From Catellatospora citrea (GTDB taxonomy: Bacteria; Actinomycetota; Actinomycetes; Mycobacteriales; Micromonosporaceae), in contig NZ_RAPR01000001.1 of NCBI RefSeq assembly GCF_003610235.1, forward strand, positions 6,882,001 to 6,946,000: a DNA stretch of 64,000 nt, written 5' to 3'. The position numbers and the translations under genes are program-made. A model generated the notes under the pieces. It saw nothing but the letters and a program-made list of their open reading frames with translations, was not told the DNA's origin and searched no databases. This document shows, piece by piece, positions 35,796 to 44,659 of this stretch (within the stretch, counting starts at the first letter, position 1; every line of letters starts with the position of its first letter).

Positions 35796-36923
35796 ATGTC
35801 CCCCGACGCACATGAACTCGACCGCCGCACCCTCATCAAGGCCTCACTCGGCGCCGCGACCGTCGCGGTCGTCGGCAGCGAGCTGCTGCTGCCCGCCGCC
35901 GCGCAGGCGGCGCCCAGTGGCCAGTTCCCCTGGATCATCGACTGCGAGTCGTGGGGCGCCCGGCCGCCGCTGCCGCTCTCGGTGAGCGGCACTGCCACCA
36001 ACAAGATCATCGTGCATCACACCGCGTACCCGAACAGCACCGACTACTCGCAGGACCAGGCGATCTGGCTGGCTCGCGACATCCAGCGCCTGCACATGGA
36101 CGGCAACGGCTGGTCCGACACCGGCCAGCACTTCACCGTCAGCCGCGGCGGCTACGTCCTCGAAGGCAGGCGCGGCAGCCTGGAGCGGCTCGAGGCCGGC
36201 GACCGGCAGATGATCTCGGCGCACTGTCCCGGTGAGAACGGCCGTGCCATCGGCATCGAGAACGAGGGCACCTATGTGACCGAGACGCCGCCGGAGGCGC
36301 TGCTGGAGTCGCTGACCAAGCTGTGCGTCGCGATCTGCCGGCAGTACGGGCTGCAGGCGCATGACATCTTCGGCCACTGGGACTTCCGCTTCACCGACTG
36401 TCCCGGCGCGGCGTTCTACCGCCAGTTCCCGATGCTGCGCCGCCGCGTCGCCGACGCCCTGGGCACCTCGCCCGACCAGGCGCCGGAGCGCCGCTGGCCC
36501 GACATCTGGCGCTTCGTCGGCGGCCCGGTGGTCCGCGTGGCGCAGTACCTGCTCAGCGCGCAGGGATACCCGGTGGCCACCAGCGGCGTGTTCGACGCGG
36601 CCACCGTCGCCGCAGTGCAGGACTGGCAGGCGCGCAACGGCATCGCCGTCGACATCGACGCCACCGTGACCGCCGCCACCTGGGAGACGCTCGCACCCGA
36701 GCTCGACAAGCATGCCGCCGGCGTGCCGGTCAGCGCCCTGCAGTACATCCTGCTCAACAAGGGCTGGGCCGACGTCGCCGTCACCGGGCAGTACGACCAC
36801 CCGACCATGAAGGCCGTGCAGGACCTGCAGCGGCTGCACGGCCTGACCCCGAATGGCAAGGTCACGACCAGCACCTGGTGCGCGGCCGTCGGCGGCATCA
36901 CCCGCGAGTCGCTGAGCGCATAG
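35796..36923 (+). CDS. Tat-exported N-acetylmuramoyl-L-alanine amidase with two peptidoglycan-binding domains
   Basis: 375 residues. A twin-arginine signal (D-R-R-T-L-I-K, hydrophobic core, A-Q-A cut near residue 37) is followed by an Amidase_2/PGRP domain. The zinc ligands are visible: His in VHHTAYP, and His and Cys in GHWDFRFTDCPG. Two PG_binding_1 repeats follow (about residues 240-300 and 310-370). It would cleave the amide bond between muramic acid and the stem peptide outside the cell. GAAAGGA lies 5 nt before the start. Confidence 0.92.
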   Translation: MSPDAHELDRRTLIKASLGAATVAVVGSELLLPAAAQAAPSGQFPWIIDCESWGARPPLPLSVSGTATNKIIVHHTAYPNSTDYSQDQAIWLARDIQRLHMDGNGWSDTGQHFTVSRGGYVLEGRRGSLERLEAGDRQMISAHCPGENGRAIGIENEGTYVTETPPEALLESLTKLCVAICRQYGLQAHDIFGHWDFRFTDCPGAAFYRQFPMLRRRVADALGTSPDQAPERRWPDIWRFVGGPVVRVAQYLLSAQGYPVATSGVFDAATVAAVQDWQARNGIAVDIDATVTAATWETLAPELDKHAAGVPVSALQYILLNKGWADVAVTGQYDHPTMKAVQDLQRLHGLTPNGKVTTSTWCAAVGGITRESLSA

Positions 36924-36929
36924 CAGAGC

Positions 36930-36966
36930 CCGGGTCGGGGCCGCCCCGGTGCCAGCCCCGACCCGG
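36930..36966 (+). terminator. Terminator after the amidase gene
   Basis: A perfect 12-bp stem (36930-36941 with 36955-36966) and a 13-nt loop, immediately after the stop codon. Confidence 0.7.
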
Positions 36967-37017
36967 CACACCCGGTCGACGCTCCTCCATCAACGACCGA
37001 CTCCGCCATCGCGGTGA

Positions 37018-39921
37018 TCAGCGCGGAGCAGGATCACCGGCAGTTGCCGGTAGGTCGGACCCCACCTCGTCGGCCGAGACCGCCGATCCGGCCCGCGCCG
37101 ACTGCGCGGGCGGTCGAGCCGGCTCTTGGCCGGGTCGGACGTGCTCGTCGAGCAGCACCTCTATCGCTTCCACCGCCTCAGCGGCAGTCCGGGGCCGCAG
37201 GGCCTGAAGGCGGTGGTCGATAGTCTGCCCGATCTCGGTGCCGTCGGGTCGGTGCGGCTGGGCGCCGAACGCCCGCGCATACCGGCGCATGACGGTATCG
37301 AGCTCGGACTCCGAAACGATGTTGGTCGTCGGAGCCAGGTGCTCCAGGCGCAGGAACGACGCCGGCATGCGGCCGATGCAGCGGTAGAGGAGCGCCAACC
37401 GCGGCAGCCGATACCGGTAGAGGCGCCTGGCCCGCTCGGTGAACAGCAGCGCGTCGATGCTCCAGCTGCCGACCTGCGCATGCAGCTCGGCGATGTCGGC
37501 GCCGACGAGGTCGGGCCGGCGAGCCGGAGTGTACAGGTCGGCCGACGTCCGGCCGACCGGCGGATAGTGAGACGAGCGAGGACGATCCCACAGGGCGCTG
37601 AGGTCCGCGACCAGACGCCTGTCGAGCTCTCGCCAGAACTCCGGCGGCTGGGCGTCGCGCAGGTGACCTTCGAGAGCGTCCGTGGACGAGTTCTTCATGA
37701 ACCGCCACAGCCCGTCGGTGCGCGCATCACGCCGGAACCGGCCCGGACCCCGGCGACGCGTGCCGTCGTAGCGGGTGCGGAACGCCCGGTCGCCGAGCCG
37801 TCCCAGCCGCGTCATCCACACCCCGAACATCAGCGCGGTCAGCAGCACGATGCTGCCTGAAGTCCAGGCCAGCACGGGCAGCCAGGCGCCCTGCTCGCCG
37901 CTGCGCTCGGGCTCGGTGGCCGAGACGATGCTGACGATGGAGTCGAACGCGAGACTCAGCGCAAGGATGACACCCGCCTTCTGGATGGCGTCGCCCTCGC
38001 GGACGCGCCGCTCGTCGAACGCGTCCTTCACGGCGTCGATGACGTCCTGATACCGTTCCGCGACCCGACCGGCGTGATCCACCAGGTTCGCGGCGGCGCT
38101 GGCGAGCTGGGCGAACACGCCGGTCTCGTTCAACGCCGCGCGGAGACCGGGGTTGCCGAGGTCGAGGTGACGCTGCAGGAGCATGTCGTCGAAGCGGTCG
38201 TTGAGCGCGTCACGCGCTCGGTTGACCCGGGCGCGGCACTCCCGGGCGAGGGTGTTGAGGTCGTTGAGGTCCGCGATGCCCTGCAGCAGCGTCTGGTGCA
38301 TGAGCTCCACGGCGTGGTGCACCTTGCCCAGCTGGCGCATCCGGCGGATCGGCAGGTGAGTCGCCAGCGCGTCCCACAGGCGCGCGCCGGCCGCCGCGGT
38401 CGTCTCGTAGACCCGCAGGTGGTTCTCCCAGACCTGCATGTCGTTGTGCACCTCATAGAGGGTGAACGCCGCGTACGTCTCTATGTCGGCCAGCGCGTCG
38501 ATGAGATCGCGCATGCAGAACTCCTGCCGGGCGACGTACTCGTACCGCTGGCACCGCTGGTGGTGTGTGCACTCTCCGGCCGCAGGCGCCTCGACGGGCG
38601 TGTACCGGTCGTCGACATGGAACCCGCGACTGGGCAGGCACCAGGGTGCCTCGCCCACGATGATGAGATACAGCGGGTGGCGGGTGAACTGGAAGCGACG
38701 GTCGGGTTGCCGCGCACCGTCGATTCCGGCAGCCATCTGGCGCAGCACGAGGTAGTCACCGTTGAGCACGCTCGCGGACAGCGTGTCGTCGAACACCGAG
38801 TCGACCCGCAGCATCGTCCGGGTGATCTCGGCGCCCGGCCTGTCGGCGGCCGTGAGGTACTGGTCCGGGGCAGTTCGCCGACTCGGCACGGCGATCCAGA
38901 AGTCGGGCTGCATGTACCGGCGGCCGGAGATGTTCAGGCGGCTGTGCTCGTAGCCGCGGCGCTCCAGCCATTCCTCGGCGTGCCGGGCAGCCGCCTCGAA
39001 CAGGTCGCGATAATGGCGCGGCCTGCGGCGCAGGACCGCCTCGTCGGCCTCACGGATGCGCCATCGGTGCTGGTCGTCCAGCGGTGGGCGGTGCTCGACC
39101 CCGAAGGGGAGCTCGCTCCAGATGGCGATGCTCAGGTGCCACCGCTGGTAGTGCTCGGCCCCGCGGACGAACCTGAAGTCCAGGGTGACGAAGTAGTCCA
39201 GTTCTGTCGGCTCAGGCGGTACGAAGGAGGTCACCGCCTCGAACCGCGGGCGATCCATGATGAGCCGGTGGCGTAGCACGAACGGCTCCTCGTGCACCCA
39301 CTCTCCGGGAGGGACGCGGAGGTGACGTTCGAGCCGGCCGAGCACGCTGCCGACCACCGCGTCGGCTTCGGCGGCGAACTCGCGCTCCGGCAGCGGATCG
39401 GTCCGTGCCTGCATCGCGTACCGCGGGCGGGGGTCACTGGCCCGGCTGGCGTACGCCAGGCCCGGCCGGTCCGGCTGCAGGATGTCGTTCAGCAGTGCCT
39501 CGTGACGCTCGACCGCGGCCGCCACCTGGGGCGGTCTGCGCCCGTCGCGGGCCGGCCCGCCTCCGGCCGGAGTGGCCGCCCCGGTCTCCTCTCCCGGATG
39601 CACACATGCGACGCACCGGCGCGCACTGACCTGCGGCTCAGGAACACCCACCGGCCGTGGCGGCGCATAGGGCAGTACCCAGGCGGACGTCGCGATCAGC
39701 ACAAGTCGATCCCAGTCCGGTTCCCCCATCGACCAAGGTTCCATGTCTGCGAAGTCCGGTGTCAAGGACGACGGCATCGTCACGACGAGAGCCACGCCGT
39801 TCCACTCGAAGTCGCGATCCGGCTGCGGCCAGCCCGGACGGATGGTGGAATCGTTCGGACGCGGGAACTGTGGGTGAACAACGGGTCGGCCGCCTTGTGG
39901 CTGGTCACGGCACGTTGTCAC
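37018..39921 (-). CDS. Very large uncharacterised protein with coiled coil and two C-terminal TM segments
   Basis: Up to about 967 residues; the start is uncertain (GTG 39921 or ATG 39777). The N-terminal two-thirds looks soluble, Arg- and Trp-rich, with no motif I know. A long helical region (A-R-E-C-R-A-R-V-N-R-A-R-D) leads into two adjacent membrane helices (about 38040-37790) separated by a short loop, and a soluble C-terminal domain follows. The layout recalls CorA-like or conflict-system membrane effectors (for example CATRA-type proteins), but this is only architectural. It is divergent from the phosphonate oxygenase fusion, with starts only a few bases apart. Confidence 0.65.
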   Translation of the reverse strand: MTTCRDQPQGGRPVVHPQFPRPNDSTIRPGWPQPDRDFEWNGVALVVTMPSSLTPDFADMEPWSMGEPDWDRLVLIATSAWVLPYAPPRPVGVPEPQVSARRCVACVHPGEETGAATPAGGGPARDGRRPPQVAAAVERHEALLNDILQPDRPGLAYASRASDPRPRYAMQARTDPLPEREFAAEADAVVGSVLGRLERHLRVPPGEWVHEEPFVLRHRLIMDRPRFEAVTSFVPPEPTELDYFVTLDFRFVRGAEHYQRWHLSIAIWSELPFGVEHRPPLDDQHRWRIREADEAVLRRRPRHYRDLFEAAARHAEEWLERRGYEHSRLNISGRRYMQPDFWIAVPSRRTAPDQYLTAADRPGAEITRTMLRVDSVFDDTLSASVLNGDYLVLRQMAAGIDGARQPDRRFQFTRHPLYLIIVGEAPWCLPSRGFHVDDRYTPVEAPAAGECTHHQRCQRYEYVARQEFCMRDLIDALADIETYAAFTLYEVHNDMQVWENHLRVYETTAAAGARLWDALATHLPIRRMRQLGKVHHAVELMHQTLLQGIADLNDLNTLARECRARVNRARDALNDRFDDMLLQRHLDLGNPGLRAALNETGVFAQLASAAANLVDHAGRVAERYQDVIDAVKDAFDERRVREGDAIQKAGVILALSLAFDSIVSIVSATEPERSGEQGAWLPVLAWTSGSIVLLTALMFGVWMTRLGRLGDRAFRTRYDGTRRRGPGRFRRDARTDGLWRFMKNSSTDALEGHLRDAQPPEFWRELDRRLVADLSALWDRPRSSHYPPVGRTSADLYTPARRPDLVGADIAELHAQVGSWSIDALLFTERARRLYRYRLPRLALLYRCIGRMPASFLRLEHLAPTTNIVSESELDTVMRRYARAFGAQPHRPDGTEIGQTIDHRLQALRPRTAAEAVEAIEVLLDEHVRPGQEPARPPAQSARAGSAVSADEVGSDLPATAGDPAPR

Positions 39922-39922
39922 G

Positions 39923-41521
39923 ATGGCTGCCATGCTCACCGGTTCGACGACACTACGCCTGGACGATCGCGAACTGCCCGCCGTGTGGCTGCGCGACAAC
40001 TGCCGCTGCGCGCAGTGCGCTGACCCGGTGAGCGGGCAGAAGCTGTTCGGCATCCTGGACCTGCCCGCCGACCTGACCGTCGACGACGCGACCGACGACG
40101 GTACTGACGTGACCGTCAGATTCGCCCCGGACGGCCACGTGTCACGCTTCCCGCGTGCCTGGCTGCTCGCACCGGCGACGCCCGACGAGCGCACCGAGGA
40201 AGGCAAGCAGTTCGGCACCGGCGCTATCGAGGTCGCGTGGGCGGACTTCCGCGACAACCGCACGCAAGCGCTGGAAGCCCTGCTGGTGCGTGGCTTCGTC
40301 CTGCTGCGGGGCGTTCCGGTCGCCGAAGGCGCGGTCCTGGACGTCGCGGCGGAGTTCGGCTACGTCCGCGAGACGAACTACGGACGGATCTTCGACGTGC
40401 GCGTCGAGGACAACGCGACGAACCTGGCGTTCACCGGCCGGGAGATCACCCCGCACACCGACAACCCGTATCGGGACCCGGTGCCCACGGTGCAGCTCCT
40501 GCACTGCCTGGTCAACGCCGCGACCGGCGGCGACTCGGGCCTGGTCGACGGGTTCGCCGCAGCGGCCGTCCTACGGGCGGAAGATCCCGAGGCGTTCGCG
40601 GTGCTCACCCGAACCCCCGTCACCTTCCGCTACACCGACGCAGACACAGACCTCTCGGCCAGCAAGCCACTGATCGGCCTCGACCCGGCCGGGCGGATCC
40701 GTGAGATCCGGTTCAACAACCGGTCGACCCAGCCGCTGCGCGCCCCGCACGCCGACGTGATCGCCTTCTACGCCGCATACCGCACGTTCGCCGAGATCAT
40801 CGCCCGGCCGGCCGGGCGGCTCGACTTCCGCCTCGGACCCGGTGACTGCCTCGTGTTCGACAACACCCGGATGCTGCACGCGCGCACGGCGTTCGCCGAG
40901 GGCGGCGCTCGGCACCTGCAGGGGTGCTACGCCGACCTGGACGCGGTCGCCAGCCGCCGGGCCGTGCTGACCCGCCGGGCGCCCCTGGACCTGCTCGCCG
41001 ACCTGTTCGCAGGCCCGGGCGCCGCGGACTACCTGGGCGAGTCGGTGTCGCAGGCGGCGCACATGCTGCAGGCGGCGTCGCTGGCCGAGGCCGCAGGCGC
41101 GCCCGACGCCCTGATCGCGGCCGCGCTGCTGCACGATGTCGGTCACTTCACCGGCGAGATCAGCGGCGAGGAGCTGATGGCCGGTGTCGACAACCGGCAC
41201 AGCCACGCAGGCGCCGACTGGCTGGCCGCCTGGTTCCCGCCGGCGGTCACCGAACCGGTCCGGCTGCACGTGGCGGCCAAGCGATACCTGTGTGCGGTGG
41301 AGCCGAGCTACCGGGAGCAGCTGTCGCCGGCTTCGGAGTACACCCTGACCGTGCAGGGCGGGCCGATGACCCCGGCGGAGGTCGCCGTGTTCGAGGCACA
41401 GCCGGGCGCGGCCGACGCCGTCGCGGTACGCCGGTGGGACGACGCCGCCAAGGACCCGGGCACGGACGTGCCGGATTTCGCGCACTTCCGGCCGCTGCTG
41501 GAACGCGTCCTGCGCAGGTAG
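39923..41521 (+). CDS. Fused TmpA/TmpB-like organophosphonate oxygenase
   Basis: 532 residues. The N-terminus is a gamma-butyrobetaine-hydroxylase-type zinc domain (C-R-C-A-Q-C-A-D). A 2-oxoglutarate Fe(II) oxygenase follows, with His178-x-Asp180 in TPHTDNPY and distal His319 in RMLHART. The C-terminal part (from about residue 360) is an HD mixed-valence diiron oxygenase: Tyr370-x-x-Glu373, His404-Asp405 (LLHDVGHF), HSHAGADWL, LHVAAKRYL and VRRWDD. TmpA hydroxylates trimethylaminoethylphosphonate and TmpB cleaves its C-P bond; here both are in one chain. An alternative start is ATG 39932. The exact phosphonate is unknown. Confidence 0.85.
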   Translation: MAAMLTGSTTLRLDDRELPAVWLRDNCRCAQCADPVSGQKLFGILDLPADLTVDDATDDGTDVTVRFAPDGHVSRFPRAWLLAPATPDERTEEGKQFGTGAIEVAWADFRDNRTQALEALLVRGFVLLRGVPVAEGAVLDVAAEFGYVRETNYGRIFDVRVEDNATNLAFTGREITPHTDNPYRDPVPTVQLLHCLVNAATGGDSGLVDGFAAAAVLRAEDPEAFAVLTRTPVTFRYTDADTDLSASKPLIGLDPAGRIREIRFNNRSTQPLRAPHADVIAFYAAYRTFAEIIARPAGRLDFRLGPGDCLVFDNTRMLHARTAFAEGGARHLQGCYADLDAVASRRAVLTRRAPLDLLADLFAGPGAADYLGESVSQAAHMLQAASLAEAAGAPDALIAAALLHDVGHFTGEISGEELMAGVDNRHSHAGADWLAAWFPPAVTEPVRLHVAAKRYLCAVEPSYREQLSPASEYTLTVQGGPMTPAEVAVFEAQPGAADAVAVRRWDDAAKDPGTDVPDFAHFRPLLERVLRR

Positions 41522-41651
41522 CCGATACGCACCGCCGGTGCCGCAGCAAGCGGTTCATCGGGCGTTCGGACCACGTTGCCGCCCACCATGATCTCTGTTC
41601 GAGCTGCCCAGGCCTACTGTTCCCGACTTCACGCAAGGCAAAGGGAGCACG

Positions 41652-43493
41652 ATGCGACAGAATCCAAGCCGCCGCCTTTTCATCCAGGGCGCCGGGCTGA
41701 TGGGCGCCGGTGCCGCAGCGACGGCACTCATCCAGGCACCCGCCGCGGCCGGCAGCGACCCGGCCGCCACCGGCCGGACCGACCCCGACCAGCCGCGGTT
41801 CACCCTTGCGGTGATCCCCGATACGCAGTACCTGTTCGACGCCGACCGCGGCGACCCGGCGCCGCTGCGGGCCTCGCTGCGCTACCTGCTCGACAACCGC
41901 GCCGCGCAGAACATCGTCTTTGCAGCCCACCTCGGCGACATCGTGGAGAACGCCGCCGCGGCCGAACTCGCCCAGGCCGGTGAGGTTTTCGGGCTGCTCG
42001 ACCAGCGGCGTTTCCCCTACAGCGTGCTGGCCGGCAACCACGACATCAACGCCTCGACCACCGACCAGCGCGGTCCCAGCCCGTACCTCGACGTGTTCGG
42101 CCCCAAACGCTTCCGGCCCCTGCCCACCTTCGGCGGCGCCACCGCCGACGGCTACAACACCTACCACGTGTTCCGGGCCGCGGGCCGCGAATGGCTGCTG
42201 CTGGCCATGGACTGGCGCCCGTCGGACGCCAGCCTGGCCTGGGCTCGCTCGGTGCTGGCCGCGCACCCGCACATGCCGGCCATCCTCACCACCCACGACC
42301 TCGCGTTCGCCGACGACTCCGGCACCGCGCAGCTGTCCGGACACGGCCAGCGCCTGTGGGACAACCTGGTCAACGGCAGCGACCAGATCTTCCTCACGCT
42401 CAACGGCCACTACTGGCCGGCAGGCCGCACCGTGCTGCGCAACGCGGCAGGCCGTGACGTGCACGTGCACATCACCAACTACCAGGACCGCTACTACGGC
42501 GGCGGCGCGATGATCCGGCTCTACCACTTCGACCTGGCACGCGACACCATCGACGTGGAGACGGTCTCGCCGTGGATCCTCGGCCAGGACCCCTCCCGCC
42601 GCAACAGCCTGGAGCAGCAGGAGGTCGAGCTGACCGACCCGGCCAACCGGTTCAGCATCGGCATCGACTTCGACGCACGGTTCGCCGGATTCGCGCCCAA
42701 GCCGCCGCGCGGCCCGCGCACCCCGGCAAGCATGCTGATCAAGGGAACGGTCGCGTACTGGCGATTCGACCAGGCCCGCGCCGACGGCGAGGCGGTGCCT
42801 GAAGGCTTCCGCATCGACGACCTGTCCGGGAACGGCAACCACCTGACCCGGGTGACCCTCGGCGACAGCAGCGCGAACGCGCTGCGCTGGGCGACCGAGC
42901 ACCACGCCGACCAGCCCTCGCACGCCAGCCTGCGCTTCGACGGCGGCAAGAGACCCGCCCGCGGCGCGTACCTGCGCACGGTCGACGGAGCGCCGCTCAA
43001 CAAGGCGACCATGGCCCGCGGATACACCATCGAGGCGTTCGTCAAACTGCCCGACGACGTGCGGCAGACCAACCACGCCTGGATGAGCGTCCTCAGCCGG
43101 ATGGGCACCGGCCACGACGCCGGCAAGACCGGCGGCGACCCCGCCGAGCCGCTGGCGACCCTGAGCCTGTCCGACGGCATGGCTCTGCAATGGGCCGCGT
43201 TCCCGCTCAACCAGGACGCCATCTCCACCAACTGGGGCCACGAGATGCGCGCCGGGCAGTGGTTCCACGTCGCGGTCGTCAACGACGGACACACCACCAC
43301 GATGTACGTCGACGGCGCGGAACTGCTGCGCAACCCGTCGACACCCGCCAAGGGCCTGGCCGCCTCGAACGAGCCCTGGTACGTGGGCGCCTACCACTAC
43401 GACCGCATCATCGAACAGGGCTTCTACGGCTGGATCGGCGATCTGCGCATCGTCGACCGCGCCCTGCCGGTGAGCCAGTTCATGCAGGCGTGA
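41652..43493 (+). CDS. Tat-exported metallophosphoesterase with LamG-like C-terminal domain
   Basis: 613 residues. A twin-Arg signal (S-R-R-L-F-I-Q) ends near A-A-A-G. Calcineurin-like phosphoesterase motifs follow in order: IPDTQY, HLGDIVE, GNHDIN, TTHD and NGHYW. Residues about 360-610 form a LamG/concanavalin-like domain (GYTIEAFVK, GQWFHVAVVNDG, M-Y-V-D-G) often used for carbohydrate binding. AAAGGGAG lies 5 nt before the ATG. It starts 130 bp after the phosphonate oxygenase fusion and may help phosphorus scavenging outside the cell (inference). Confidence 0.9.
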   Translation: MRQNPSRRLFIQGAGLMGAGAAATALIQAPAAAGSDPAATGRTDPDQPRFTLAVIPDTQYLFDADRGDPAPLRASLRYLLDNRAAQNIVFAAHLGDIVENAAAAELAQAGEVFGLLDQRRFPYSVLAGNHDINASTTDQRGPSPYLDVFGPKRFRPLPTFGGATADGYNTYHVFRAAGREWLLLAMDWRPSDASLAWARSVLAAHPHMPAILTTHDLAFADDSGTAQLSGHGQRLWDNLVNGSDQIFLTLNGHYWPAGRTVLRNAAGRDVHVHITNYQDRYYGGGAMIRLYHFDLARDTIDVETVSPWILGQDPSRRNSLEQQEVELTDPANRFSIGIDFDARFAGFAPKPPRGPRTPASMLIKGTVAYWRFDQARADGEAVPEGFRIDDLSGNGNHLTRVTLGDSSANALRWATEHHADQPSHASLRFDGGKRPARGAYLRTVDGAPLNKATMARGYTIEAFVKLPDDVRQTNHAWMSVLSRMGTGHDAGKTGGDPAEPLATLSLSDGMALQWAAFPLNQDAISTNWGHEMRAGQWFHVAVVNDGHTTTMYVDGAELLRNPSTPAKGLAASNEPWYVGAYHYDRIIEQGFYGWIGDLRIVDRALPVSQFMQA

Positions 43494-43714
43494 CCGACAG
43501 CCTCTGGCCGGTCCGGTGCCTCGACCCGGCCGGCCAGGGGCCACCGGCAGAATCGACCGATCTGTACGCCCGCCACGACCAGTACCGCGCCACCTGTCCG
43601 GAGCGCGGCGACGGGTGAGCGTCGCGCGGCTCACCTGGGTAGGGGGAATTCACCTAGCGCAGCTGAGTACGGATGCTCATGTCCGTCCGGCCTGCGGCGA
43701 CGAGCATGAGATCC

Positions 43715-44659
43715 ATGAACGGGCTCTACATCGGATCGTTCGCCCACGCGCTGGGCGCGCAGAAACGGCACCTACGCGAGTCCGCCGAGGCGGGACTGCT
43801 CCGGTCGGCTCCGCAGGACCTGGAGGCGGCCGGTTTCGGCTGGCACCACGTCTGCGACCCGGACGGCACCGCGTACGACCTGGCCCGTGCGGCGGTAGCG
43901 CAGATCGCGGCCCGCGGCGACCTCTCCGACGTCGACGCGATCGTCTACGCCACCTGCCTGCCCGACGCCCAGACCGGGTCCGGTCCGGTCCGTGACGTGA
44001 AGGACCTGATGGACTTCCCGGCCGGCCGGCTGCAGGCCGAGTTCGGCATGTCCCGGGCGATCGTGGTCGGGCTGCATCAGCAGGCCTGCACCGGTGTGCT
44101 CGGGGCGCTGCGGGTGGCGGGCGCGCTGCTGGCGACCGAACCTGGCTGGCGGCGGGTGCTGTGCGTGACCGCCGACCGGTTTCCCGCCGGGGCCTGGTAC
44201 GAGCAGGCGTACAACCTGATCTCGGACGGGGCCGCGGCCTGCGTGGTCGGCCGGGACCCGGACATGTGCCGACTGCTGAGCGTGCACCAGATCAGCAACG
44301 GCGGCCTGGGCCGGGCCGGCGACGACGAGACCGTCGGCACCTACTTCGCCTACACGCACCGGCTGGTCCGCGAGGCCGCGGCCCGCGTCGGGATGACCCC
44401 GGCCGAGCTGGACTGGGTCGTCACCCAGAACATGCACGACAAGGCGTGGCAGATCCTCGCCCGCCTACTGGATGTCGACCACGCCCGGGTCTGGGCTCCG
44501 ACCCTGGCCGACGTCGGGCACGTCATCTCGGCCGACGCCGTGGTCAACCTGTCGGCGCTGCTCGACTCGGGGCAGGCCCGGCCAGGGCAGCGGATCGCGG
44601 TGCCGGTGGCCGGTTTCGGGCTGAACTGGCAGTGCGCGGTGCTGGAGGTGGCCCGATGA
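43715..44659 (+). CDS. KAS III-like (FabH/CerJ-type) acyl synthase or acyltransferase
   Basis: About 314 residues; ATG 43706 and 43673 are in-frame alternatives. It has the thiolase fold with the nucleophile in HQQACTGVLGAL. The FabH PHQAN histidine region reads TQNMHDKAW and the GNTSAAS region reads VGHVISADAV, so the canonical Cys-His-Asn triad is altered. Similar shifts occur in KASIII homologues that transfer rather than condense acyl groups. It is the first gene of a seven-gene coupled operon; its stop overlaps the next start (ATGA). Confidence 0.85.
   Translation: MNGLYIGSFAHALGAQKRHLRESAEAGLLRSAPQDLEAAGFGWHHVCDPDGTAYDLARAAVAQIAARGDLSDVDAIVYATCLPDAQTGSGPVRDVKDLMDFPAGRLQAEFGMSRAIVVGLHQQACTGVLGALRVAGALLATEPGWRRVLCVTADRFPAGAWYEQAYNLISDGAAACVVGRDPDMCRLLSVHQISNGGLGRAGDDETVGTYFAYTHRLVREAAARVGMTPAELDWVVTQNMHDKAWQILARLLDVDHARVWAPTLADVGHVISADAVVNLSALLDSGQARPGQRIAVPVAGFGLNWQCAVLEVAR

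Noticed and set aside
39934..40263. N-terminal extension of the large - strand protein to 40263
   Set aside because: The extra sequence lies antisense to the well-supported phosphonate oxygenase gene and has a low-complexity Ser/Arg composition.
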